5,380 nt of DNA from Actinomycetes bacterium (GTDB lineage Bacteria; Actinomycetota; Acidimicrobiia; Acidimicrobiales; Bog-793), in NCBI GenBank assembly GCA_021785095.1, contig JAJYGM010000416.1, positions 1 to 5,380 on the forward strand, read 5' to 3'. A model generated the notes under the pieces. It saw only the letters and a program-made list of their open reading frames with translations, did no database searches and was not told the DNA's origin. A program made the position numbers and the translations under genes. Positions 1 through 5,335 of the stretch are shown here, piece after piece (the first letter of the stretch is position 1; each line of letters starts with the position of its first letter).

Positions 1-72
1 TCGGACCCAGCGGCACCGTCGGACCCAGCGGCACCGTCGGACCCAGCGGCACCGTCGGACCCAGCTGCACGG
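1..72. repeat. 18-bp tandem repeat, four copies, encoding AAGSDG units in the transporter tail
   Basis: Three identical 18-bp copies (1-18, 19-36, 37-54; unit TCGGACCCAGCGGCACCG) are followed by a fourth with two mismatches (55-72). The array continues to, and perhaps beyond, the left edge. Read in the transporter's minus-strand frame, each unit encodes the hexapeptide AAGSDG, giving a flexible, acidic, low-complexity cytoplasmic tail. The near-identity of the copies points to recent slippage-type expansion. Confidence 0.9.
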
Positions 73-2207
73 CCGTCACGTCCGGCCCCGGCCCCGCCGG
101 ACGGGGCGAGCTCGGCTGAGGGCTCGTCACGGTGGCCGGGCCACCAGGCTCGGTGACCGACGAGTGCGGTGAGCGACGGCGTGAGGAACATCGCCATGAT
201 GAATGCGGCGATGGCGATGCCGACGGAGATGGCGAACCCCATCTGGCTGAGCGTCGTGCCTCCGGCGAGGATGAGCGACGCGAAGGTGCCGGCGAGGATG
301 AGCCCGGCCGAGGCGATCGTCGGGCCGGCATGGCGCACCGCCATCGCAGCAGCGCCACGCGGGTCGCGTCCTTCGCGTGCCTCCTCGCGCAGACGAGAGA
401 CCATCAAGATGTTGTAGTCGGTGCCGAGCGCCACGACGAAGAGGTACATGACGATCGGCAGGATGAACGTGAGGCCGCTCTGGCCCTGGGCGTCTTGGAA
501 CACGAGGACGGACGCCCCGAGGGTGCTCGCGAAGCCCAGCCCCACCGCGCCCATGAGGTACCACGGCGCGACGACGCTGCGCAGGAGCAGGGCGAGGATG
601 AGCAGGATCAGGACGGCCGCGACCGGGAACACCAGCGCGTAGTCGTGGCCCATCGCGGACTCGAGGTCCACGTAGATCGAGGTGATCCCGCCGATGAGCG
701 GCTTGGTGCCTGGGGGTGCGTTGTCGGCAGCGCGCTGGAGAGGGCCGCGCACGATGGTCATCGCAGCGGCGGACTTCGGGGGATGCGTGAGGACCACGCG
801 GAAGTCGGCCACGGTGCCGTGCTCGGCGATCTTGGCCGGGGCGACAGTGGCGACGCCGACGACGTGTGACAGGCGCTGCGCGTAGGCGCTCAGCGCCGAG
901 GCCCGGATCGGTGAGCCGCTGGTGGACTCGAGGTAGACGTCGGTGGGCTGGGCCTCACCGGCGGCGTACCCGTGCAGCAGCACCTTCGAGTAGACCGCGG
1001 ACTGGGTCGTGGCTGTCTTGCCCGATGTGAGTGTGAAGGAGGGGTGGAAGCTGAGCGCGAAGGCGCCCAGGACGACGAGCACGCCGGCGCTCAGCGCGGC
1101 GACCCTGCCGGGGCGGCGAGCGAGGACGTCGCCGATCGCTCCGAAGCGGGCAGCGCCCGGCTCGCGCTGCCAGGCGCGCGATGGCCAGAAGATGCGGGTC
1201 CCAAGAAGCGAGACGATCGAAGGAATGAGGGTGAGCCCCGCAAGGAGCGTGGTCGCCACCGCGATCGCGAGCGCAGGCCCGAGGGAGCGGAAGAGGGTGA
1301 TGCTCGAGAGCGTCAGTGCGAGGAAGGCGATGATCACGGCGCCGGCCGCGGTCGCGATGGCCGGGCCCACCCGAGTGACAGCGTCGACCATCGCCTGCTT
1401 GGCCTCGACGCCGGCGCGCAGACGCTCCCGGAAGCGGAACATCAAGAAGAGGACGTAGTCGGTCCCGACCCCGAAGAGGACGACGATCAGCATCGTCGAG
1501 ACGGTGCTGTCGATGTGCAGTCCGAACGCCCGGCTGAGGGACGAGATGAGGCCGTCCGCGATCTGGGAGACGACCCCGATGACCACCACGGGCAGCAGCG
1601 CGATCACCGGGCTCCGGAAGATCAGGAGCAGCAGGACGAGGATGAGCGCGATCGTGGCGCTCGCCACGACCTTCGACGCGCTCTGCCCGGACTTCTGCTG
1701 GTCGAACGCTTGGGCGGCGGTGCCGGTCACCCCGGCGCGCAGGCCGGTCCCTTTCGTCAAGGAGGCGACGTCGCGACGCAGCGCGATCACCGCGTCGGTC
1801 TGCGCCGTCGTGAGCTGCCCCTGCACGTTGGGCATCTCGACCCCGATCACGCCGACGAGGTGGTTCGAGGAGACGACCGCGGGGTCGATGGCGGTCACGG
1901 CCGGGATGCGATGCGAGGCGAGCGCGTTGCGAGCGCGGTCGAGGATCGAGATGTCGTGGGCGGTGAGGGGCCCACCACCCGGGCGCTCGGCGACGACCAG
2001 CGCGGCGGGCGTCGCCGCGTTCGCGAACGCCTTCTTCTGGAGGTTCGCGGCCTGCACCGACTGGTAGTGGCTCGGAAGGAACGACACCTCGCTCGATGTC
2101 GTCGCGAGCTTCGGCGCGAGACCGACGACGGCCGCGGCGGCGACGATCCACACGCCGATGACTCGCCAGGGGTGGCGCACGACGATCCGTCCGAGCGTGG
2201 CGAACAT
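1..2207 (-). CDS. MMPL/RND-family membrane transporter, 3' end cut by window edge
   Basis: Inner-membrane transporter of the MmpL/RND superfamily, which moves lipids or hydrophobic compounds outward using the proton gradient; the substrate cannot be inferred. Reading on the minus strand from ATG at 2207, the frame stays open for 735 codons to the left edge, so the stop lies outside. The protein starts MFATLGRIVVRHPW and TM1 covers about residues 15-33. A first extracytoplasmic domain (about 35-178) is followed by TM2-6, TM7 (about 368-390), a second extracytoplasmic domain (about 391-520) and TM8-12 (about 524-680). Two GTDY motifs place Asp250-Tyr251 and Asp597-Tyr598 in the fourth and tenth helices. 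These are the proton-relay pairs of the family, spaced much as in mycobacterial MmpL3. AGGAG lies 4 nt before the ATG. After about residue 690 the chain becomes a Gly/Ala/Ser/Asp tail with AAGSDG repeats. The divergent TetR gene is the likely regulator. The arginine-rich frames overlapping it are shadows. Confidence 0.93.
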   Translation of the reverse strand, partial: MFATLGRIVVRHPWRVIGVWIVAAAAVVGLAPKLATTSSEVSFLPSHYQSVQAANLQKKAFANAATPAALVVAERPGGGPLTAHDISILDRARNALASHRIPAVTAIDPAVVSSNHLVGVIGVEMPNVQGQLTTAQTDAVIALRRDVASLTKGTGLRAGVTGTAAQAFDQQKSGQSASKVVASATIALILVLLLLIFRSPVIALLPVVVIGVVSQIADGLISSLSRAFGLHIDSTVSTMLIVVLFGVGTDYVLFLMFRFRERLRAGVEAKQAMVDAVTRVGPAIATAAGAVIIAFLALTLSSITLFRSLGPALAIAVATTLLAGLTLIPSIVSLLGTRIFWPSRAWQREPGAARFGAIGDVLARRPGRVAALSAGVLVVLGAFALSFHPSFTLTSGKTATTQSAVYSKVLLHGYAAGEAQPTDVYLESTSGSPIRASALSAYAQRLSHVVGVATVAPAKIAEHGTVADFRVVLTHPPKSAAAMTIVRGPLQRAADNAPPGTKPLIGGITSIYVDLESAMGHDYALVFPVAAVLILLILALLLRSVVAPWYLMGAVGLGFASTLGASVLVFQDAQGQSGLTFILPIVMYLFVVALGTDYNILMVSRLREEAREGRDPRGAAAMAVRHAGPTIASAGLILAGTFASLILAGGTTLSQMGFAISVGIAIAAFIMAMFLTPSLTALVGHRAWWPGHRDEPSAELAPSGGAGAGRDGRAAGSDGAAGSDGAAGSDGAAGS

Positions 2208-2216
2208 GCTGCTCCT
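2208..2216 (-). promoter_or_regulatory. Ribosome binding site of the MMPL transporter
   Basis: On the minus strand AGGAG (2216-2212) is followed by CAGC and then the ATG at 2207. The spacing of 4 nt is short but usable. It supports this ATG as the start, as does the typical short N-terminus before TM1. Confidence 0.6.
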
Positions 2217-2262
2217 GTCCTGTCGATTTCCTCGATCTCCTGGTGCCCTGCAACCACCCCAA

Positions 2263-2292
2263 TGTCTACCTACTTGTCGACAGGCAAGTCAA
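2263..2292 (-). promoter_or_regulatory. Predicted promoter of the MMPL transporter
   Basis: On the minus strand a TTGACT box (2292-2287, five of six matches to the TTGACA consensus) is followed after 18 nt by TAGACA (2268-2263), a weaker -10 candidate. Transcription would begin near 2256, giving a leader of about 50 nt that contains the AGGAG site. The GTCGAC palindrome fills the spacer between the two boxes, so a bound repressor would block this promoter. Confidence 0.5.
2268..2289. promoter_or_regulatory. Candidate TetR operator (22-bp imperfect palindrome centred on GTCGAC)
   Basis: The site is centred between 2278 and 2279 on the perfect 6-bp core GTCGAC (2276-2281). Flanking arms extend 8 nt each side, and 8 of the 11 half-site positions are complementary. 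The outer ACTTG (2272-2276) and CAAGT (2285-2289) also form a pair. It lies in the divergent region between a TetR-family gene and a transporter, inside the transporter promoter spacer and over the -35 of the regulator promoter. That is the usual position of a TetR autoregulatory operator. The binding protein is inferred, not shown. Confidence 0.5.
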
Positions 2293-2303
2293 GTCGCTAG
2301 ACT
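2274..2303 (+). promoter_or_regulatory. Predicted promoter of the TetR-family gene
   Basis: TTGTCG (2274-2279) is followed after 18 nt by TAGACT (2298-2303), which fits the actinobacterial TANNNT -10 pattern. The -10 ends 7 nt before GTG at 2311, so transcription would start at or next to that codon, giving a leaderless mRNA. It overlaps the opposing transporter promoter and the palindrome at 2268-2289. Confidence 0.5.
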
Positions 2304-2310
2304 CGGTCCG

Positions 2311-3021
2311 GTGGTGCAGGGATCGATCGACCCGGACGGGGGTGTCGCGGGCGTCCTCGGGGGACGGCCGGAGGTGAGCCATGCACGTGCGCCCGTCGAC
2401 CCCGCACGTGAAACTGTCGACCACGCACGTGCACCGGTGGACCACGCACGTGCGGGGGACCAGACCCGAGCCAGGATCCTGGACATCGCGCTCGAGCTCA
2501 TCGCGGATCGAGGGTTCGCGGCGACCTCGACGCGCGAGATCGCCGAGCGTCTAGGCGTCACCAAGGCGGCGCTCTACTACTACTTCCGCACGAAAGACGA
2601 CCTCTTGTCCGCCATCGTCGGACCAGCGATGGCCGAGCTCGAGGAGCTGATCGAGAGCGCGGGCACTGGCGCCTCGGACGATCCGCGTGGGGATCTCGTC
2701 CTCAGCTACGTCGACCTCGTCGCGCGCCATGCCGAGCTGATCCGCGTCCTTGCGAACGACCCTGCCGTCAAGGAGTGCGCGAGCCTCCGCTCAGCGATCC
2801 CCCTGTTCCAACGACTCGTGCCACTGCTGGCCGGCACGGACGAGCCGGACACCGCGCAACGCACGCGTGTGCGCGCAGCGCTCAGCGCGGTCCACGGCGC
2901 GCTGGTGCGCGGTCGGCCCGAAGACGATCTCGAGATCCTCCGCGCCACGGCCGTCGAGGTGGCGCGGGCCGCGCTGAGGCTGCCCGATCGCAGTGCTCCC
3001 GCGCACCTGGCGGAGCGCTGA
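2311..3021 (+). CDS. TetR/AcrR-family transcriptional regulator
   Basis: DNA-binding repressor, probably of itself and the divergent MMPL transporter. From GTG 2311 the product is 236 residues. The helix-turn-helix domain spans about residues 50-100, with the recognition region STREIAERLGVTKAALYYYF at 73-92 and the family-typical KDDLL after it. A helical ligand-binding and dimerisation domain follows (about 103-225). The start is uncertain. GTG 2311 is favoured because TAGACT ends 7 nt upstream (leaderless layout) and no Shine-Dalgarno sequence is present. GTG 2374 has GGGGGA 9 nt upstream. GTG 2437 would give the common short N-terminus. The frame is open further upstream to ATG 2158, but that would cross the promoter region and the transporter start. 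Residues 24-51 form an unusual 7-residue repeat (HARAPVD type). The ligand is unknown; the family assignment is firm. Confidence 0.9.
   Translation: MVQGSIDPDGGVAGVLGGRPEVSHARAPVDPARETVDHARAPVDHARAGDQTRARILDIALELIADRGFAATSTREIAERLGVTKAALYYYFRTKDDLLSAIVGPAMAELEELIESAGTGASDDPRGDLVLSYVDLVARHAELIRVLANDPAVKECASLRSAIPLFQRLVPLLAGTDEPDTAQRTRVRAALSAVHGALVRGRPEDDLEILRATAVEVARAALRLPDRSAPAHLAER
2380..2463. repeat. Four 21-bp tandem repeats, each with a CACGTG palindrome
   Basis: Units lie at 2380-2400, 2401-2421, 2422-2442 and 2443-2463. Each carries CACGTG at the same position (2384-2389, 2405-2410, 2426-2431, 2447-2452). Units 1, 3 and 4 extend it to GCACGTGC; units 1 and 2 end in GTCGAC. In the TetR frame they encode HARAPVD, PARETVD, HARAPVD and HARAGDQ. 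The 21-bp period is about two helical turns, so the palindromes face the same side of the DNA. If translation begins at GTG 2311 or 2374 this is an N-terminal extension. If it begins at GTG 2437, most of the array is untranslated leader and could be a binding-site cluster. Confidence 0.85.
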
Positions 3022-3040
3022 GCCCATCGGGCCCTGGGAC

Positions 3041-3055
3041 TCCGAGCCTCTCGGA
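3041..3055. terminator. Possible hairpin terminator after the TetR gene
   Basis: TCCGAG (3041-3046) and CTCGGA (3050-3055) form a perfect 6-bp stem with a CCT loop, starting 19 nt after the TetR stop. A GCCC/GGGC pairing (3022-3031 region) lies just before it. No T-tract follows, so it could only be a non-canonical terminator of the kind proposed for GC-rich actinobacteria. Confidence 0.3.
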
Positions 3056-3121
3056 CTGTGAGGTGGGCCTGGGCGAACGGACGCGGGCGCACGGACGGGG
3101 GCGCTGCAGGTGTGGACGCGC

Positions 3122-3169
3122 CCGGCCGCGCGACCGGCCGCGCGCCCGGCCGCGCGCCCAACCGAGCGA
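3122..3169. repeat. 12-bp CG-rich tandem repeat between convergent genes
   Basis: CCGGCCGCGCGA (3122-3133) is followed by two copies ending in C (3134-3145, 3146-3157) and a degraded copy (3158-3169). It is almost pure C/G and contains many overlapping self-complementary CGCGCG and GGCC blocks. It lies about 30 nt beyond the MscS stop, in what would be its 3' untranslated region. Confidence 0.8.
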
Positions 3170-3198
3170 AGGGCGTCAGCTCGCGCTCGGCCGCGCGT

Positions 3199-3984
3199 TC
3201 AGCCGCTCTCAGCGCCGGCCGGTCCGGGGGACGCCTCGCCGCTCGGCGACGCTTGTGGCTCTGTCCCTGAGCCGTCGGGTTGCTGGCCGGGGGTCGGTGC
3301 GGCCGGAACGTCGGCAGCAGGTGTGGACGGAGCCTGCTGCCCCGCCACCTTCTGGGCCGGTGCCGCGCTCGCCGGCTGGGGCAGCGGCGTGCGCGGTGTG
3401 CGGGCGACACCCGCGGCGAGCATGGCGGAGTTGGGGATCTTGTACCTGGCGTCCTCGGTCTGGACGGTCACGTAGGTGAGCGACATCTCCAGGACGCGCG
3501 CGTCGAAGATCCCCCCGAGCGCCCCCGAGCGCACACGCACCCGGTCCCCGACGTGGAACGGCCTGGCGAAGATGATGACGAGCCCGGCGAAGACGTTGCT
3601 CAAGCTCTGTTGCGCCGCGATGCCGAGCACGATGCCGGCGAGGCCGGCTCCCACGAGGAGGTGCTCGATGGAGACGTCGACGACCGCGAGCACGCCGAAG
3701 ATCACGATGAGGTAGCCCACCGCAGCAGTGATGATGCGCACCGCGCCGCCCGCGGCAGGCAACGACGTCGAGGCCACACGGCGTCCGAGCACTGCCGAAA
3801 GGCGCGTCGTCCCCAGCCCGCCGAAGGCGAGCAGCGCGGCGGCGCTGATCCAGCCGATCAGCCGTGGGTTCAGCTTGGGTGTGGCGACGTGGCCGAACGC
3901 CGAGCCGATGACCAGCGCGGCGAGCGCGATGAGGCTGGAGAACCCGCCGAGAACCCAGTCGCGTCTTCGCCGCGGTTCGGTCAC
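3199..3984 (-). CDS. MscS-family mechanosensitive ion channel, short form with Pro/Ala-rich tail
   Basis: Membrane channel of the MscS family, opened by membrane tension during osmotic downshock; 261 residues. Hydrophobic segments lie at about 10-32, 42-58 and 80-104. The pore-lining TM3 follows at about 109-140, rich in Gly/Ala and ending SLSNVFAGLVIIFARPFHVGD. This is the MscS signature leading into the beta domain (about 141-195), with Gly146-Asp147 and IPNS at 183-186. After that, the roughly 100-residue alpha/beta vestibule domain of classical MscS is absent. Residues about 196-261 are instead low-complexity Pro/Ala/Gly/Ser. The start is GTG (3984-3982); no upstream alternative with better support is seen, and the Shine-Dalgarno sequence is weak. 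The frame overlapping it on the same strand (3209-4756) is a shadow. It diverges from the oxidoreductase gene across 229 nt and converges with the TetR gene. The family call is firm; gating properties are unknown. Confidence 0.9.
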   Translation of the reverse strand: MTEPRRRRDWVLGGFSSLIALAALVIGSAFGHVATPKLNPRLIGWISAAALLAFGGLGTTRLSAVLGRRVASTSLPAAGGAVRIITAAVGYLIVIFGVLAVVDVSIEHLLVGAGLAGIVLGIAAQQSLSNVFAGLVIIFARPFHVGDRVRVRSGALGGIFDARVLEMSLTYVTVQTEDARYKIPNSAMLAAGVARTPRTPLPQPASAAPAQKVAGQQAPSTPAADVPAAPTPGQQPDGSGTEPQASPSGEASPGPAGAESG

Positions 3985-4012
3985 GAGAGCCGCCCATCCG
4001 CGCGCAAGGAGA

Positions 4013-4093
4013 CTGCGTTGCCTGCGTCGCCTGCGTCGACTGCGTCGACTGCGTCGACTGCGTCGCCTGCGTCGCCTGCGTCGCCTGCGCTCT
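4013..4093. repeat. 9-bp tandem repeat (CTGCGTCGC/A), nine copies
   Basis: Eight close copies (4013-4084) and one degraded copy (4085-4093). The first has a T for C at position 7. Copies 3-5 end in A rather than C, so GTCGAC recurs at 4035-4040, 4044-4049 and 4053-4058. The variants are grouped C-type, A-type, C-type, as expected from unit-by-unit duplication. It lies 29 nt upstream of the MscS GTG, in its probable 5' leader or promoter. Confidence 0.9.
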
Positions 4094-4141
4094 GTTCGTG
4101 CTCCGTGGCAACCGTGGGCCCGTCGGTCCGTCCGCTCCGTC

Positions 4142-4170
4142 GAACGAGTCGTTCAACGGGATCCGAACGA
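4142..4170. promoter_or_regulatory. Candidate operator: perfect 13-bp palindrome plus third half-site
   Basis: GAACGA (4142-4147), a single G, then TCGTTC (4149-4154) form a perfect palindrome. A third GAACGA (4165-4170) follows after 10 nt and pairs equally well with the central TCGTTC. It lies 31-59 nt upstream of the TAACGT box of the oxidoreductase, in a region shared with the divergent MscS gene. A transcription factor site is inferred; no regulator is identified. Confidence 0.4.
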
Positions 4171-4200
4171 GGGTACTCGCGGTCGTGGGGAAGGCGCTGG

Positions 4201-4206
4201 TAACGT
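4201..4206 (+). promoter_or_regulatory. Predicted -10 box of the oxidoreductase gene (leaderless layout)
   Basis: TAACGT fits the actinobacterial TANNNT pattern and ends exactly 7 nt before the ATG at 4214. No Shine-Dalgarno sequence precedes that ATG (CCGCCGG). No recognisable -35 lies 16-18 nt upstream. The spacing predicts transcription starting at or beside the ATG. Confidence 0.45.
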
Positions 4207-4213
4207 CCGCCGG

Positions 4214-5143
4214 ATGCGCCTTCGAGTGTTCGTAGAACCGCAGCAGGGAGCCTCGTACGGTCAGCTGCTCCGAGTGGCGCAGCACGTGGAGACCCTGGGA
4301 TTCGATGGCTTCTTCCGTTCCGACCACTACCTCGCGATGGGCGGCGACGGGCTCCCGGGACCGACGGACGCCTGGGTGACCCTGGCCGGCATCGCGCGTG
4401 AGACGCAGCGCCTCCGGCTCGGGACGCTGGTGAGCTCGGCGACGTTCCGGCACCCGGGCCCGCTCGCGATCGCCGTCGCGCAGGTGGACGAGATGAGCGC
4501 GGGACGCGTCGAGCTCGGTATCGGCGCTGGCTGGTTCCAAGAGGAGCACCTCGCCTACGGCATCCCGTTCCCGTCGACGAGCGAGCGGTTCGAACGGCTC
4601 GAGGAGCAGCTGGAGATCGTCACGGGCCTGTGGACGACGCCGGTGGGGGAGCGATTTTCCTTCTCGGGCCGCCACTACCGTCTCGACCAGAGCCCCGCCC
4701 TGCCGAAACCGCTCCAGAGCCCGCAGCCGCCGGTGATCATCGGCGGCGCGGGACACGTGCGCACGCCTCGGCTCGCGGCTCGCTTCGGCGACGAGTTCAA
4801 CGCACCGTTCCTCGTCGTCGACGACGCTGCACGCCAGTACGAGCGGGTCGGCGAGGCCTGCGAGGCGATCGGGCGGGATCCTGCTTCCCTGCGGTTGTCG
4901 GCCACCGTCGTCGTGTGCTGCGGACGGGACGAGGCCGAGGCCGAGCGCAGGGCCGCTGCCATCGGGCGTGATCTCACGGAGCTACGTGAGCACGGCGCGG
5001 CCGGCGTCCCCGACGAGGTGGTCACGCGGTGCCTGGCCTACCGTGACGCGGGAGCCTCGACCCTCTACCTACAGGTGCTCGATCTCTCCGACCTCGATCA
5101 TCTCGAGCTCATCGCCAGGGAGGTGCTTCCCGCGATGGGCTGA
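4214..5143 (+). CDS. LLM-class F420-dependent oxidoreductase, Rv1855c-like family
   Basis: Cytoplasmic TIM-barrel enzyme of the bacterial luciferase-like superfamily, probably using coenzyme F420 for hydride transfer; the substrate is unknown. The 309 residues match the usual length. Seen in order: N-terminal strand MRLRVFVEPQQGASY (1-15); FFRSDHY (33-39); DGLPGPTDAW (45-54); GTLVSSATFRHPGPLA (70-85); the signature GRVELGIGAGW (97-107) and the following YGIPFP; LPKPLQSPQPPVIIGGAG (163-180); EFNAPF (194-199); and YLQVLDLSDLDHLEL (285-299). This pattern closely resembles the family of Mycobacterium Rv1855c as I know it, not merely generic LLM proteins. The ATG at 4214 is chosen because conserved sequence starts there and TAACGT sits 7 nt upstream. 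The same frame extends back to 3728, but only through the 9-bp repeat and antisense to MscS. The DUF503-like ORF begins 10 nt after its stop. Confidence 0.93.
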   Translation: MRLRVFVEPQQGASYGQLLRVAQHVETLGFDGFFRSDHYLAMGGDGLPGPTDAWVTLAGIARETQRLRLGTLVSSATFRHPGPLAIAVAQVDEMSAGRVELGIGAGWFQEEHLAYGIPFPSTSERFERLEEQLEIVTGLWTTPVGERFSFSGRHYRLDQSPALPKPLQSPQPPVIIGGAGHVRTPRLAARFGDEFNAPFLVVDDAARQYERVGEACEAIGRDPASLRLSATVVVCCGRDEAEAERRAAAIGRDLTELREHGAAGVPDEVVTRCLAYRDAGASTLYLQVLDLSDLDHLELIAREVLPAMG

Positions 5144-5153
5144 CCGGCCTGCC

Positions 5154-5333
5154 GTGGCGCGCAACTGCCGCCCTCGGCGCCATCGGCGACGTCGGGCGCT
5201 CGTCGAGCAGCGCATCACGCTGCGCATTGCGCGGAGCACCTCGCTCGGAGCGAAGCGCTCCACCGTCCGTCACCTGGTCGAGCGCTCCCGCAGCCGGTTC
5301 GAAATGTCCGCGAGCGAGGTGGCCGAACGCTGA
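5154..5333 (+). CDS. Short ORF resembling the N-terminal half of DUF503/YlxP, possibly truncated
   Basis: A 59-residue frame from GTG 5154 to TGA 5331-5333, starting 10 nt after the oxidoreductase stop. Residues about 15-57, including ITLRIARSTSLGAKRSTVRH and SRSRFEMSASEVAE, recall the N-terminal half of DUF503 (YlxP) proteins. In those, a first strand leads to SLK-KR, a helix with V..L..R.R..F, then V(A/S)EV. The next family block, normally xxDxWQR plus about 40 residues, is missing: a stop follows SEVAER and a 12-bp repeat begins. The first 14 residues (Arg-rich) do not fit the family, so the true start may lie near 5196-5202 without a good start codon. It could be a remnant, a short relative, or coincidence. 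YlxP relatives are linked to ribosome biogenesis neighbourhoods, which this is not. No ribosome binding site is evident. Confidence 0.4.
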   Translation: MARNCRPRRHRRRRALVEQRITLRIARSTSLGAKRSTVRHLVERSRSRFEMSASEVAER

Positions 5334-5335
5334 GA

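Larger units (their letters stand above)
3022..3198. other. Convergent intergenic region between the TetR and MscS genes
   Basis: This 177-nt gap separates the TetR stop (3019-3021) from the MscS stop (3199-3201, opposite strand). It holds a short hairpin and a CG-rich 12-bp repeat, described separately. A GTG-started frame of 70 codons (3058-3270) crosses it, but it runs antisense into the MscS tail and consists of Arg/Ala/Gly repeats, so it is not called as a gene. Confidence 0.7.
3985..4213. other. Divergent intergenic region between the MscS and oxidoreductase genes
   Basis: These 229 nt hold upstream signals for both genes: a nine-fold 9-bp repeat beside the MscS start, a GAACGA/TCGTTC palindrome in the middle, and a TANNNT box 7 nt before the oxidoreductase ATG. 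All six frames look non-coding here, giving only simple repeats such as Thr-Gln-Ala or Leu-Arg-Arg. No convincing -10/-35 pair was found for the MscS gene. Confidence 0.7.

Noticed and set aside
955..2262. 435-codon minus-strand frame overlapping the transporter
   Set aside because: Arg/Pro/Asp-rich translation without membrane segments or family motifs; it is the shadow frame of the MMPL gene, whose true frame gives twelve hydrophobic segments and both GTDY motifs.
972..2300. 442-codon plus-strand frame opposite the transporter
   Set aside because: Composition is Arg/Asp/Glu/Gly-rich and typical of antisense frames in GC-rich genes; it also crosses the divergent promoter region.
3058..3270. 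70-codon GTG-started plus-strand ORF with GRAP-like repeats
   Set aside because: It is low complexity, overlaps the MscS tail antisense, has no ribosome binding site and resembles no family I know.
4013..4093. Possible CRISPR array
   Set aside because: Units are 9 bp, directly adjacent with no unique spacers, and no cas gene is near; the same applies to the other repeats.
3728..4213. Upstream in-frame extension of the oxidoreductase
   Set aside because: It is antisense to MscS and then translates the 9-bp repeat as Leu-Arg-Arg; family conservation starts precisely at ATG 4214.
3209..4756. 515-codon minus-strand frame with a Thr-Gln-Ala/Ser repeat
   Set aside because: It runs antisense through the conserved oxidoreductase and in a shadow frame through MscS; the repeat is just the 9-bp array translated.
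5247..5261. GGAGCG-AAG-CGCTCC hairpin as a terminator of the oxidoreductase gene
   Set aside because: A perfect 6-bp stem, but it lies about 100 nt after the stop, inside the best-matching part of the DUF503-like ORF, and has no T-tract.
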